Source: Vulcanimicrobiota bacterium (GTDB taxonomy: Bacteria; Vulcanimicrobiota; Vulcanimicrobiia; Vulcanimicrobiales; Vulcanimicrobiaceae). Taken from it: 21,518 nucleotides of DNA. The notes beneath the pieces are model-generated. The model did no database searches. It was not told where the DNA came from and saw nothing but the letters and a program-made list of their open reading frames with translations. The DNA lies in assembly GCA_030043675.1 (NCBI GenBank), contig JASHXG010000228.1, positions 1 through 21,518 on the forward strand. Direction: 5' to 3'. Position 1 is the first letter of the stretch. Each line of letters opens with the position of its first letter. Positions 1 to 8,306 of the stretch are shown here, one piece after another. A program made the translations under genes and the position numbers.

Positions 1-23
1 CGATAGGCACCTCCGACTTACTC

Positions 24-30
24 AGGAGAG
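24..30 (+). promoter_or_regulatory. Ribosome binding site of the Rieske gene
   Basis: AGGAGAG lies 11 bases before the ATG at 42 and supports that start. The reading frame is open to the left edge but contains no other visible ATG, GTG or TTG start. A TAG at 4-6 in another frame could end an upstream gene, but too little sequence remains to say. Confidence 0.6.
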
Positions 31-41
31 CAAGCTTCCTC

Positions 42-716
42 ATGCAAGCACCAGGTAATGCCTCGCAGGGACTCGCGCACGGCGGCGGCGCGTACGACAC
101 GCCCGAGACCGCCGACGAGGTAACGCGCCGGACCTTCATGGCCAACGCTACCGTCGCGATCGGCGGCATCATCGGCGTGGTCCTCGCCATACCGATCGTC
201 GGCTCCCTTCTGCCGGCCAGGAGCACCAGCCAAGGGAGCTGGTCACCGCTGACCTCCGCAGAGCTCGAACAACTGCAAAAGGCGACCGAGAAGCCGGTGA
301 AACTCTCCTTTACGATGATTTACCAGGACGGTTACCTGCCGCCCGAGCAGTCCGACGAGTACGTCTGGGGCATCAAGGTCGACCCGGCACGCTTCCAGGC
401 CGCCCGTCCGGATATCTTCACCGGCAGCGGCGCCGCCGCCGACGTCCCTTTCACCGTCGTGAACATGGGATTCGTCATTTTCAGCCCGGTCTGCCCGCAC
501 CTCGGTTGCCGCTACAACTGGAGCGACGACGCGAACCGGTTCATCTGCCCCTGCCACGGATCGCAATACAACTTCGAAGGGGCGCACCTCGCGGGACCGG
601 CGCCGCGCGGTCTCGACCCGCTCCCCTTCCGGGATCAGAGCGGCAAAGCCGAGGTAACCTGGATTCAATTTCAGCCGAATACGCCGGCGCGCATCGTCAT
701 TTCGTATTCACCGTAA
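42..716 (+). CDS. Rieske iron-sulfur protein of a cytochrome bc complex
   Basis: This 224-residue protein is the Rieske subunit of a quinol:cytochrome c reductase. It takes an electron from quinol at the Qo site and passes it to cytochrome c. An N-terminal cytoplasmic stretch ends in a twin-arginine motif (RRTFM, residues 29-33), followed by one hydrophobic anchor (about 37-57), which suggests Tat export with a retained signal anchor. The 2Fe-2S cluster motifs are intact: CPHLGC (151-156) and CPCHGS (169-174), which supply the two Cys and two His ligands and the disulfide pair. Pro replaces the more common Thr in the first motif. The cytochrome b-c fusion starts 24 bases downstream, so the two form an operon. 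The family assignment is firm; whether it is of bc1, b6f or menaquinol b6c type rests on the neighbour. Confidence 0.95.
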   Translation: MQAPGNASQGLAHGGGAYDTPETADEVTRRTFMANATVAIGGIIGVVLAIPIVGSLLPARSTSQGSWSPLTSAELEQLQKATEKPVKLSFTMIYQDGYLPPEQSDEYVWGIKVDPARFQAARPDIFTGSGAAADVPFTVVNMGFVIFSPVCPHLGCRYNWSDDANRFICPCHGSQYNFEGAHLAGPAPRGLDPLPFRDQSGKAEVTWIQFQPNTPARIVISYSP

Positions 717-740
717 CCGAGCGTAAGGATCAAGCACAAC

Positions 741-2246
741 ATGCTCAACTGGATCGAACAGCGCACCGGGTTCGTCTCGATGACGAAGGATTTCCTGACC
801 GAGGACGTCCCCGGCGGAGCTAGCTATTGGTACGTCTTCGGCAGCGCGACCCTCTTTGCGATGATCGTCCAGATCGTCACCGGAATCTTCCTAACGTTCT
901 TCTATGCGCCGTCGGCATCCACCGCATGGGAATCGACGCGCGCGATCTACCTCAATCCGTTCACGCACTTCCTTCTTGCAGTGCACTATTGGGGCGCGTC
1001 GGCAATGATCGCGCTCGTCTTCCTTCACCTGCTTCAAGTGGTGATTTTCGGAGCCTATAAAGCGCCGCGCGAGCTGCAGTGGGTGGTCGGCGTTCTGCTG
1101 CTGTTGACGACGCTCGTGCTGGGCTTGACCGGCTATCTGCTGCCCTGGGACATGGACGCGTATTTTGCCTCGCAGGTCTCGCTCAACATCACGGGGTTAG
1201 CGCCGGGTCTGGGGCCGGTTCTCCAGAACGTCGCGCAGGGCGGTGGGGCGATGGGCACCGCGACGATCAATCGCTTCTTCGGCCTGCACGTCTGGCTGAT
1301 GCCGGCGGTGCTGGTATTGCTGGTCGGCGCGCATCTCACCATCTTCCGGCACAACGGCCCGGCTGGTCCGGTCCAAGAGAAACAGCGCGTCCAACGCTCC
1401 GGGCGCTTCTGGCCCGACCAGATGTTCATGGACGGTGCGTTCTCATTCATCGTCTTCATCATCATCGTCTTCCTCGCGCTGGTAGCGCCGCCGTATCTCG
1501 ATCAAAAAGCCGATCCCACGCGAGCTGCCACGTTCCAACCCTATCCGGCCTGGTACTTTCTCTCGCTCTTCGGATTGTTGGCCTTGGTGCCTCCAGAGGT
1601 GCATCTCGGCCCGCTTACGATCAGCACCGAGCTGCTTGCGACCATCGTCGTACCGACGCTCTTTTTGATCGTGCTCTTGCTCGTGCCGTGGCTCGATCGG
1701 AGTCGAAGCCGCGATTTCGGCGCGCGGCAAGGCGTTCTGTGGGGGACGACGATCGTCGTCGGGGTCATCATCGCGCTTTCGATCTACGCGCAAGTCACGA
1801 CGGTCGCAAAACAAGCCGCACTTCCTCCCTCACCGCCCGAAGCGACGGTGCTGAGCCAGGCTGAGGCCGCGACGACGACCGGCGCGCCGGCCGGGGGCGC
1901 CGCAGGCGCAGCCGCGCCGGCAAACGGGAACGGCGCCAAAGTCTTTGCCGCGAACTGCTCGAGCTGTCATGGTGCCACCGGAGGGGGAGTGCCCGGGACG
2001 TTTCCGCCGCTCGCCAACAACCCGGTCGTGACCGGCGATCCGAAGAAAGTCATCGGGATCGTGCTAGGCGGGTTGCACGGACAGATCTCAGTCAGTGGGA
2101 TGAGTTACAACGGACAGATGCCGGCTTGGAAAGGTACGCTTTCGAATGGCGACATCGCCGATGTGATCACGTACATTCGCGGATCGCTCGGCAACAACCA
2201 CGCTTCACCGGTCAGCGAAGCGATGGTTGCCGGCTTCAAACCCTAG
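741..2246 (+). CDS. Cytochrome b (b6 + subunit IV) fused to a cytochrome c domain
   Basis: This 501-residue membrane protein is the quinol-oxidising core of the bc complex, with its cytochrome c partner attached. Heme-b ligands are H82/H96 and H183/H198. The second pair is 15 apart, the b6-type spacing; mitochondrial-type cytochrome b has 14. Residues 1-205 match cytochrome b6 and about 220-355 match subunit IV, with the Qo motif reading PAWY (269-272). A linker rich in Ala, Gly and Pro (about 373-396) leads to a monoheme cytochrome c domain with CSSCH (406-410) and a probable axial Met460 in GQMPAW. AAGGA sits about 12 bases before the ATG. Bacillus QcrC fuses cytochrome c only to subunit IV, whereas here the whole cytochrome b is in one chain. 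The convergent glycosyltransferase ends 5 bases downstream. Confidence 0.94.
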   Translation: MLNWIEQRTGFVSMTKDFLTEDVPGGASYWYVFGSATLFAMIVQIVTGIFLTFFYAPSASTAWESTRAIYLNPFTHFLLAVHYWGASAMIALVFLHLLQVVIFGAYKAPRELQWVVGVLLLLTTLVLGLTGYLLPWDMDAYFASQVSLNITGLAPGLGPVLQNVAQGGGAMGTATINRFFGLHVWLMPAVLVLLVGAHLTIFRHNGPAGPVQEKQRVQRSGRFWPDQMFMDGAFSFIVFIIIVFLALVAPPYLDQKADPTRAATFQPYPAWYFLSLFGLLALVPPEVHLGPLTISTELLATIVVPTLFLIVLLLVPWLDRSRSRDFGARQGVLWGTTIVVGVIIALSIYAQVTTVAKQAALPPSPPEATVLSQAEAATTTGAPAGGAAGAAAPANGNGAKVFAANCSSCHGATGGGVPGTFPPLANNPVVTGDPKKVIGIVLGGLHGQISVSGMSYNGQMPAWKGTLSNGDIADVITYIRGSLGNNHASPVSEAMVAGFKP

Positions 2247-2251
2247 GAAAC

Positions 2252-3928
2252 TTAGCGACAGGCGGCGCCGGCGTACAGGAAGAGCGCCGCCTTCCGATCG
2301 ATCGCGACGAGGCGGCGCCGGCGGCCGTAGGTCGGATCGTAGGAGGGACGAATCGCCGGCGCGACGACCCAGGCGCGTTGCGCGCTGCAGATCGCCTTGC
2401 GCGGATCGATACCGTCCTCTTGGGGATCGCCGTCGTTGGGCGGCGCCAGCGCGAAGACGACCGGGTGCGTATAAAAGAGCAGCGCGTTCCCGCCCGAGAC
2501 CCCCTGAATGGCAACGATGTCACCCGCACGCCGCTCGCGCTGGATGATGGCCGCGAGCCGCGGCACCGGCTTAAAGGCCTCGGCATGCGGCAAAACGGTT
2601 ACTGCTACCACGTCGGCGGCCAGAATCGCGGCCAGTGCCAACGGGTACGGGGCCGCGCGCGCGGTCTTGGGCCATGCGACCAGCAACGCCGTCAGCAACG
2701 AGCCCGCAAAGATCGCGGCCGCCATGCCCAGCAGCGGCGGAATCGCGATTGCGATCTCCGCGGTGAGGCGATTGTTGCGTGTGAAGAGCCAGATCGCAAA
2801 GGCGAGGGCGCCGATCGCCACCGGCATCGTCGCGGCCGAGACGGCCGCGGAGCGCGTGCCGCCTTTGCGAACCACGGCGTCGAAGTAGAGCGCGGTCACG
2901 AGCGCGAGCGCCGGCAGCTCGAGCGCGACGTAGTTCGGGAGCTTGGTGCGCGCAAAGCTGAAAAAGAGCAGCGGGACGATCATCCACGTGAAGCCCAGGC
3001 GCAAGAGACTGGCGACGCCGTCGCTCGGCGCGGTTTGGTCGCGCAGCCTGCGCACTCCGTACACGATGGCCATCGGCAAAAATGCGATCCACGGAACGAA
3101 GCCCAGAATGATGACGGGGAGATAATACCAAACCGGACCGGCTTGATTCTCGACGACGCCGGTGTAGCGGCCGATGGTGTATTCCCCGATCAGCTTCTCG
3201 AGCGGAAAGAGCTGATAATGCACGACCAGCGCGAGCGGCCAGGGCAGCGCGATTGCCAGGAACACGAGCCCGGCGGCAATCGACGCGCGCAGCGACGGCA
3301 GGTGCGTGGCTTCGTGCCGGCGGTTCCAAAAGTAATATGGAACGATCACCAGCAGCGCGATGACCGGCGCCACCAAACCTTTGGCGAGAAAGCCGAAAGC
3401 CGCCGCAATCGAGCCGTAAATCGTGTAACGGCCGCTGCCGCTCTGCAGTCCACGGAACCACCAGAAGATTGCCATTGCAACCGCCAGGTCGAGCAGCGCA
3501 TCCATGATGGCAAGGCGGCCGATGATGGCCTGCATCAAGCACGTCGACAAGATGACGGCAGCATAGACGCCCACGCGGGAACCGGCCTGACGCGCGACGG
3601 CGTAGCCGGTCAACGCGCCCAAAGCAATCGTTGCCAGCGCGGCCGGAAGACGCAACGCAAACGTGGTCGTTCCGAAGAGCGTCGAGAAGGCCGCTCCCAG
3701 CCAAAAGTAGAGCGGCGGTTGGACGAAATAGGGGACGTTGTTGAGATGCATGATCACCCAGTTATGGGTGAGCAGAATCTCGCGAGCCACCTCGCCGTAG
3801 GCGGTCTCGCTGTTGTCCCACAGCGTGCCGCCGCCGAGGCCGGGCAGGGTGATGAGCGCCGCGACCACCGCACCGATAAAAGCCGCACGGGGGGCCCCTT
3901 GCGCGGTTTCCTTCGCGGTTTGCTCCAT
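2252..3928 (-). CDS. ArnT/PMT-like membrane glycosyltransferase
   Basis: This 558-residue protein (ATG at 3928) belongs to the ArnT/protein O-mannosyltransferase superfamily (GT-C fold). These enzymes move a sugar from a polyprenyl-phosphate donor to lipid A, protein or another envelope acceptor on the outer face of the inner membrane. It begins with a helix and then the first periplasmic loop LWDNSETAYGEVAREIL, which parallels the ArnT loop carrying the acidic catalytic residues. QPPLYFWL follows, then many hydrophobic helices, ARTKLPNYV before a late helix (as in ArnT), and a soluble C-terminal tail of about 110 residues. A TTG at 3976 would add 16 basic residues, but its codons run straight through an AGGAGG, so I prefer the ATG. 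The donor and acceptor are unknown. It is divergent from the tetrapyrrole operon. Confidence 0.85.
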   Translation of the reverse strand: MEQTAKETAQGAPRAAFIGAVVAALITLPGLGGGTLWDNSETAYGEVAREILLTHNWVIMHLNNVPYFVQPPLYFWLGAAFSTLFGTTTFALRLPAALATIALGALTGYAVARQAGSRVGVYAAVILSTCLMQAIIGRLAIMDALLDLAVAMAIFWWFRGLQSGSGRYTIYGSIAAAFGFLAKGLVAPVIALLVIVPYYFWNRRHEATHLPSLRASIAAGLVFLAIALPWPLALVVHYQLFPLEKLIGEYTIGRYTGVVENQAGPVWYYLPVIILGFVPWIAFLPMAIVYGVRRLRDQTAPSDGVASLLRLGFTWMIVPLLFFSFARTKLPNYVALELPALALVTALYFDAVVRKGGTRSAAVSAATMPVAIGALAFAIWLFTRNNRLTAEIAIAIPPLLGMAAAIFAGSLLTALLVAWPKTARAAPYPLALAAILAADVVAVTVLPHAEAFKPVPRLAAIIQRERRAGDIVAIQGVSGGNALLFYTHPVVFALAPPNDGDPQEDGIDPRKAICSAQRAWVVAPAIRPSYDPTYGRRRRLVAIDRKAALFLYAGAACR

Positions 3929-3978
3929 CGAGAGGCGGTGTTTGGCTCCCGGGCGCGGAACTCTTTTCCTCCTCAAAT

Positions 3979-5475
3979 ATGCTTCCCATTTCCCTGCGCC
4001 CGGACGGTCGTCGTGCCGTCGTCGTGGGCGGCGGTAACGTCGCAGCGCGCAAAGTGGAATCGCTGCTGGCCGCCGGATTCCCGGTCTTCATCGTGGCTGA
4101 GCGGATCGGCGACCGCTTGGGCAGCCTCTTGCTGGAACAGCGCGCCGAGTACGTGCAACGGCGTTACGAAAGCAGCGACGTCAACGACGCCGCGCTTATC
4201 GTCGCGGCGACCGATGACGCGCTGGTAAATGCGGACATTGTCGCCGACGCGCGCGCGGCCCGCGTCCTCGTCTGCGACGCTACCCAGCCCGAGCGCGGGG
4301 ATTTTACGATGGCGGCAACCGTTCGCATCGGCGATCTCACGGTCAGCGCCGATTCCGGCGGCGGATCACCGGCCTTTTCCCGGCGCGTCGTGCGCGATCT
4401 CGCCGCGATGCTAGGCTCGCAGTACGGCGACGCGGCGCGAACGCTAACGCAAATGCGCGCGCATTTGCGCGAATCTTTTCCGCCGGAGGAGCGAGCCGCG
4501 ATCCTGCGGTCACTCGCGTTCCGGCCCATCGCCGAGCTCGCGACGATGCAGCCGATCACGGTCGTCTGCGCCTCGCGCCGCAGCCCGCTCGCGATGATCC
4601 AAAGCCGCGCGATTGCGGCGCGCCTAGCCGAGCGCGGTATCGCGACCACGATACTCGGCGTCACCACCGGCGGCGATCGGCACCAGGAACGTCCGATCGA
4701 TCGTCTTGGCAGCACCGGCGTCTTCGTCACCGAACTGGAAACGGCGTTGCGCGAGCGCCGCGCCGATTACGCCGTCCATTCCTGCAAGGATCTGCCGAGC
4801 ACGCTCGCCGATGACGTGACCATTGCTGCTTTTTCGGTGCGCGAGGATCCGCGCGACGTTTTCTGCAGCGATCGCTATCCCAGCTTCGAATCGCTGCCGC
4901 CGGGGGCGCTCGTCGGGACATCGAGCCCACGCCGGCGCGCGCAGCTGGCGGCGCTACGAAGCGATCTCGAATATGCCGACGTGCGAGGCAACGTCGAGAC
5001 CCGCCTGCGTAAACTGCGCGACGGAGACTATGCCGCCCTCGTCCTGGCTTTGGCCGGTCTGAATCGATTGCATGCGCGCGCTGCGCACGTGGTACCGTTC
5101 GCAGTCGACACGATCGTTCCGGCGGTCGGACAAGGCGCTCTCGCGGTCGAAACGCGCGCCGACGACGAAGCGTTCGCCGAACTTCTGCACTCAGCGGTCA
5201 ACGACGATTGCAGCGAGCTCTGCGTGCGCTGCGAGCGTGCGGCGCTGGCGGCGCTTCACGCGGGCTGCAGCGCTCCGATCGGCATTCACGCTCGGCTGGC
5301 CGATGGTTTGATGGTCGTCGACGGCGCGTACGCCTGCGACGACGCAAGCATCCGGCGCGAGCGCATCGAACGCCGCGTCGCGACGCTCGAGGAGGCCGGC
5401 GCGCTCGGCGCAGAACTCGCCGCGCGCTTGCAAGTGCGCAGGGCGGACGCCCGCGTCTGCGGAGCCGAGCGATGA
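3979..5475 (+). CDS. hemC: Fused precorrin-2 dehydrogenase (Met8/CysG-N) and porphobilinogen deaminase (HemC)
   Basis: This 498-residue fusion has two complete domains. Residues 1-189 match the Met8/CysG N-terminal domain, which oxidises precorrin-2 to sirohydrochlorin and may insert iron. Visible there are the NAD-binding GGGN (17-20), VCDA with Asp100 at the position of the CysG catalytic Asp, SADSGGGSP (123-131), and the dimerisation helix LRESFPP (163-169). Residues 190-498 are HemC, which polymerises four porphobilinogens into hydroxymethylbilane. It has HSCKDLP with catalytic Asp271, GTSSPRR (313-319), and Cys430 in HAGCSAPIG, the dipyrromethane cofactor attachment site. The reading frame is continuous across the junction, so this is a true fusion. 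The ATG at 3979 has no Shine-Dalgarno sequence; a pyrimidine tract precedes it, so it may be leaderless or weakly translated. Its stop overlaps the hemB start. Confidence 0.93.
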   Translation: MLPISLRPDGRRAVVVGGGNVAARKVESLLAAGFPVFIVAERIGDRLGSLLLEQRAEYVQRRYESSDVNDAALIVAATDDALVNADIVADARAARVLVCDATQPERGDFTMAATVRIGDLTVSADSGGGSPAFSRRVVRDLAAMLGSQYGDAARTLTQMRAHLRESFPPEERAAILRSLAFRPIAELATMQPITVVCASRRSPLAMIQSRAIAARLAERGIATTILGVTTGGDRHQERPIDRLGSTGVFVTELETALRERRADYAVHSCKDLPSTLADDVTIAAFSVREDPRDVFCSDRYPSFESLPPGALVGTSSPRRRAQLAALRSDLEYADVRGNVETRLRKLRDGDYAALVLALAGLNRLHARAAHVVPFAVDTIVPAVGQGALAVETRADDEAFAELLHSAVNDDCSELCVRCERAALAALHAGCSAPIGIHARLADGLMVVDGAYACDDASIRRERIERRVATLEEAGALGAELAARLQVRRADARVCGAER

Positions 5476-6446
5476 TCGCGTTGCGGCCCCGGCGCCTGCG
5501 TCGCAGCGAGGTCATCCGCGCGCTGGTGCGCGAGCATCGGGTCGAGGTCGAGCAGCTGGTGCAGCCGATCTTCGTCGCGGAGCAGCCGGCCGATGCGGGA
5601 CCGATAGCGTCGATGCCCGGCATCGCACGCCTCACGCCGGACGGCGCGGTCGCCGAGGCGCGCGAGCTCTTCGAGCTCGGCATCAAGAGCCTGCTCCTCT
5701 TCGGGATTCCGGCGCACAAAGACGCGGTCGCGTCAGCTAACTACGATCCCGAAGGCATCGTGCAGCGAACGATTCGCGCAATCAAATCGGCGCTTCCGGA
5801 AATGGTCGTCATCGCCGACGTGTGCAACTGCGAGTACACCGATCACGGCCACTGCGGTCTACTCGATGCGACGGGCGAGGTCGACAACGACGCGACCGTC
5901 GAGCTGCTCGTGCGAACGGCGCTCACGTATGCGCAGGCCGGCGTCGACGTGGTCGCGCCTTCGGACATGATGGACGGACGGGTCGAAGCGATTCGCAGCG
6001 CGCTCGACGCCCATGGGCAGACCGGTGTTGCGATCATGGCCTACAGCGCGAAGTATGCGTCGGCTTTCTATGGACCGTTTCGCGAAGCGGCCGGCGCCAC
6101 GCCGCAGTTCGGCGACCGCCGCAGCTATCAAATGGACCCGCCCAATGCGCGCGAGGCACTGCGCGAGATTGCTCTCGACGTCGCCGAGGGCGCGGACATC
6201 GTCATGATCAAGCCGGGCCTGCCCTATCTGGACGTCGTACGCGCGGCTCGCGACACGTTCGATCAGCCGATTGCGGTCTATAACGTCAGCGGTGAATACT
6301 CGATGCTGAAAGCTGCGATCGCGAACGGATGGCTCGACGCCGAGCGCGCGGTCGACGAGGTTCTCACCTCGTTCGTGCGCGCCGGCGCCGATATCGTCAT
6401 CACGTACTTCGCGAAGGAGTATGCGCAGCGCAAACGCCATGGTTGA
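5472..6446 (+). CDS. hemB: Delta-aminolevulinic acid dehydratase (porphobilinogen synthase)
   Basis: HemB condenses two 5-aminolevulinate molecules into porphobilinogen, the substrate of the HemC domain encoded just upstream. The 324-residue length is normal for the family. Both Schiff-base lysines are present: K194 in YSAKYASAFYGPFR and K247 in MIKPGLPYLD. The zinc-site cysteines C118, C120 and C128 (DVCNCEYTDHGHCG) are all present, so this is the zinc-dependent type, not the Asp-rich magnesium type. The ATG at 5472 overlaps the hemC stop as ATGA. An in-frame extension to 5208 exists but lies inside hemC and has no family similarity. Confidence 0.97.
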   Translation: MIALRPRRLRRSEVIRALVREHRVEVEQLVQPIFVAEQPADAGPIASMPGIARLTPDGAVAEARELFELGIKSLLLFGIPAHKDAVASANYDPEGIVQRTIRAIKSALPEMVVIADVCNCEYTDHGHCGLLDATGEVDNDATVELLVRTALTYAQAGVDVVAPSDMMDGRVEAIRSALDAHGQTGVAIMAYSAKYASAFYGPFREAAGATPQFGDRRSYQMDPPNAREALREIALDVAEGADIVMIKPGLPYLDVVRAARDTFDQPIAVYNVSGEYSMLKAAIANGWLDAERAVDEVLTSFVRAGADIVITYFAKEYAQRKRHG

Positions 6447-7011
6447 CACGGTAATTCTGCTGCTCGCCGGAGGCCGAGCGAAAAGATTTCCAGGCAAGCT
6501 CGAGCATGCGATCGACGGCGAGCCGATGATCGTGCACGTCTATCGTAACCTGCGCACCGCGCCGTGGCCGCTGTACATCGCGCGTAGGGAATTGTTCGCG
6601 CCGCCGCTCGCGGCGCAGTTCGACGCTCCGATCGTGATCGATCGCCGCCCGGAATGCGGACCGCTGGGGGCGCTGCGTTCGGCCTGCGAGCTGCTGCGCA
6701 GCAAACGTATCTTTGCGGTGGCGGCCGATCAGCCGCACTTGCGGCCGGCAGCGCTCGAATCGCTGGCGCGGGCCTGGGAACCCGGCGATGAGGCGGTCGT
6801 GCCCGAGCATGCAGGCCAGTTCGAGCCGCTAGCCGCGCTGTACGCGCGTTCGGCAGTTCTGCGGGCGGCCCCGTGCGCGGCGGCAGAGCGCGGCGGCGCG
6901 ATGCACGAGTTGATCGACCGCATTGCGACGCGGTTTTTACCGATGCGCGCCGAGTACTTCCTCAACGTCAATACGCCGGCCGACTTGCCGCGGCAAGGCG
7001 CCCCGGCGTGA
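6439..7011 (+). CDS. MobA-like nucleotidyltransferase
   Basis: This 190-residue protein looks like the NTP-transferase family that includes MobA, which attaches GMP to molybdopterin. The nucleotide-binding signature LAGGRAKRFPGK is at residues 9-20, GPLGAL at 74-79, and AADQPH with a probable metal-binding Asp97 follows. The family also includes MocA, CobY and CofC-type enzymes, so the substrate is open; no moa or moe gene is in the window. It sits between hemB and hemL, overlapping both. An ATG at 6421 would add six residues but lies 1 base after an AAGGAG, too close, while 6439 lies 19 bases after it. The family-like N-terminus favours 6439, with modest confidence in that choice. Confidence 0.8.
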   Translation: MVDTVILLLAGGRAKRFPGKLEHAIDGEPMIVHVYRNLRTAPWPLYIARRELFAPPLAAQFDAPIVIDRRPECGPLGALRSACELLRSKRIFAVAADQPHLRPAALESLARAWEPGDEAVVPEHAGQFEPLAALYARSAVLRAAPCAAAERGGAMHELIDRIATRFLPMRAEYFLNVNTPADLPRQGAPA

Positions 7012-8306
7012 AGCTCGAGCGCTCGATTGCCGCCTTCGCGCGTGCAAGCACCGTGTTGGCGGGCGGCGTGAACTCGCCGGTCCGCGCGCTCGGTGCAGTC
7101 GGTCTCTCGCCGGTCTTCATGAAGAACGGCGCCGGCGAGCATCTGTACGATCTCGACGACCACGAATATCTCGACTACGTGATGTCGTGGGGCGCGTTGC
7201 TGCTCGGGCACGCGCACCCCGCCGTCACGCGCGCCATCAACAACGCGGTCACTCGCGGAACGTCGTTTGGAACCCCAACGCAGGCCGAGACCGAGCTGGC
7301 CGAGGCGATCGTCTCGATGATGCCCTCGATCGAGCGTTTACGCTTCGTTTCGAGCGGCACCGAAGCGACGATGAGCGCGATCCGCCTCGCGCGCGGCTTT
7401 ACCGGCCGTGAAAAGATCGTGAAGTTTGCCGGTTGCTACCACGGACACGGTGACTCATTTCTCATCGCGGCGGGTTCGGGGGCACTGACCCATGGTGTGC
7501 CCGATTCGCTCGGCGTGACCGAGGGCACCGCGCGCGACACGATCGTTCTGCCTTTCAACGACGTCCCGGCGATCGAACAGGCTTTCGAAACCGCGGGAGA
7601 GGCAATCGCAGCCGTGGTCGTCGAGCCATACGCCGCCAACATGGGGCTGGTGCTGCCGCGTCCGGGATATCTGCAGCGTTTGCGCGATCTCTGCACGCGC
7701 CATGGCGCGCTGCTGATCTTCGATGAAGTCATCACCGGCTTTCGCGTGGCGTCCGGCGGTGCGCAGCAGCGTGAAGGCATCACCCCCGACCTGACGACGC
7801 TCGGCAAAGTGATCGGCGGCGGCCTTCCGGTGGGCGCCTTTGGCGGGCGCGCCGACGTGATGGCCTATCTCTCGCCGTCGGGCCCCGTCTATCAAGCCGG
7901 AACCCTGGCCGGTAATCCGCTCGCGATGGCGGCGGGCTTGGCCGTACTCGGCACCATCGCAGAGGATCCGACGCTCTACGCGCGCCTGGATGCGCTCACC
8001 CAGCAGTTGAGCGAAGGCCTGGGGGAGGTGATGGCCCGCCACGGTCTGGCGCACACCTGCGTTCGGGCCGGATCGATGTTCACACTCTACTTCACGCAAG
8101 GCCCCGTCCTCGACTTAGAGGACGCGCAAAAGTCCGATCGCGGCCTCTTCGCGAAGTACTTCGGGGCTATGCTCGAACGCGGCATTTACCTCGCACCATC
8201 GCAATTCGAGACGAACTTTCTCTCGGCCGCGCACACCGCGCGAGACGTGGATCGCACCCTGGCGGCCGCCGAGGCCTCGGTGGCGCAGGTGCTGACGGCC
8301 GCATGA
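7008..8306 (+). CDS. hemL: Glutamate-1-semialdehyde 2,1-aminomutase
   Basis: HemL is the pyridoxal-phosphate enzyme that isomerises glutamate-1-semialdehyde, made by HemA, to 5-aminolevulinate. The product is 432 residues, standard for the family. Visible landmarks are the N-terminal AGGVNSPVRA (18-27), the phosphate-binding SSGTEA (115-120), GCYHGHGD (142-149), IFDEVITGFR with Asp249, and the PLP lysine K267 in LGKVIGGGLPVGAFGG. The start is a GTG at 7008 that overlaps the upstream stop as GTGA, with AAGG about 9 bases before. Earlier in-frame starts lie inside the mobA-like gene and would add unrelated residues. With HemA it forms the C5 pathway, so there is no need for a HemA-type (Shemin) ALA synthase. 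Confidence 0.97.
   Translation: MKLERSIAAFARASTVLAGGVNSPVRALGAVGLSPVFMKNGAGEHLYDLDDHEYLDYVMSWGALLLGHAHPAVTRAINNAVTRGTSFGTPTQAETELAEAIVSMMPSIERLRFVSSGTEATMSAIRLARGFTGREKIVKFAGCYHGHGDSFLIAAGSGALTHGVPDSLGVTEGTARDTIVLPFNDVPAIEQAFETAGEAIAAVVVEPYAANMGLVLPRPGYLQRLRDLCTRHGALLIFDEVITGFRVASGGAQQREGITPDLTTLGKVIGGGLPVGAFGGRADVMAYLSPSGPVYQAGTLAGNPLAMAAGLAVLGTIAEDPTLYARLDALTQQLSEGLGEVMARHGLAHTCVRAGSMFTLYFTQGPVLDLEDAQKSDRGLFAKYFGAMLERGIYLAPSQFETNFLSAAHTARDVDRTLAAAEASVAQVLTAA

Noticed and set aside
3929..3978. A Rex operator before the heme operon
   Set aside because: I looked for a TTGTGA-n-TCACAA type palindrome and found nothing close.
2126..4228. A 700-codon open frame on the plus strand, antisense to the glycosyltransferase
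   Set aside because: It spans three real genes, is full of Arg, Asp and Gln with no domain pattern, and arises because high GC removes stop codons from the opposite strand.
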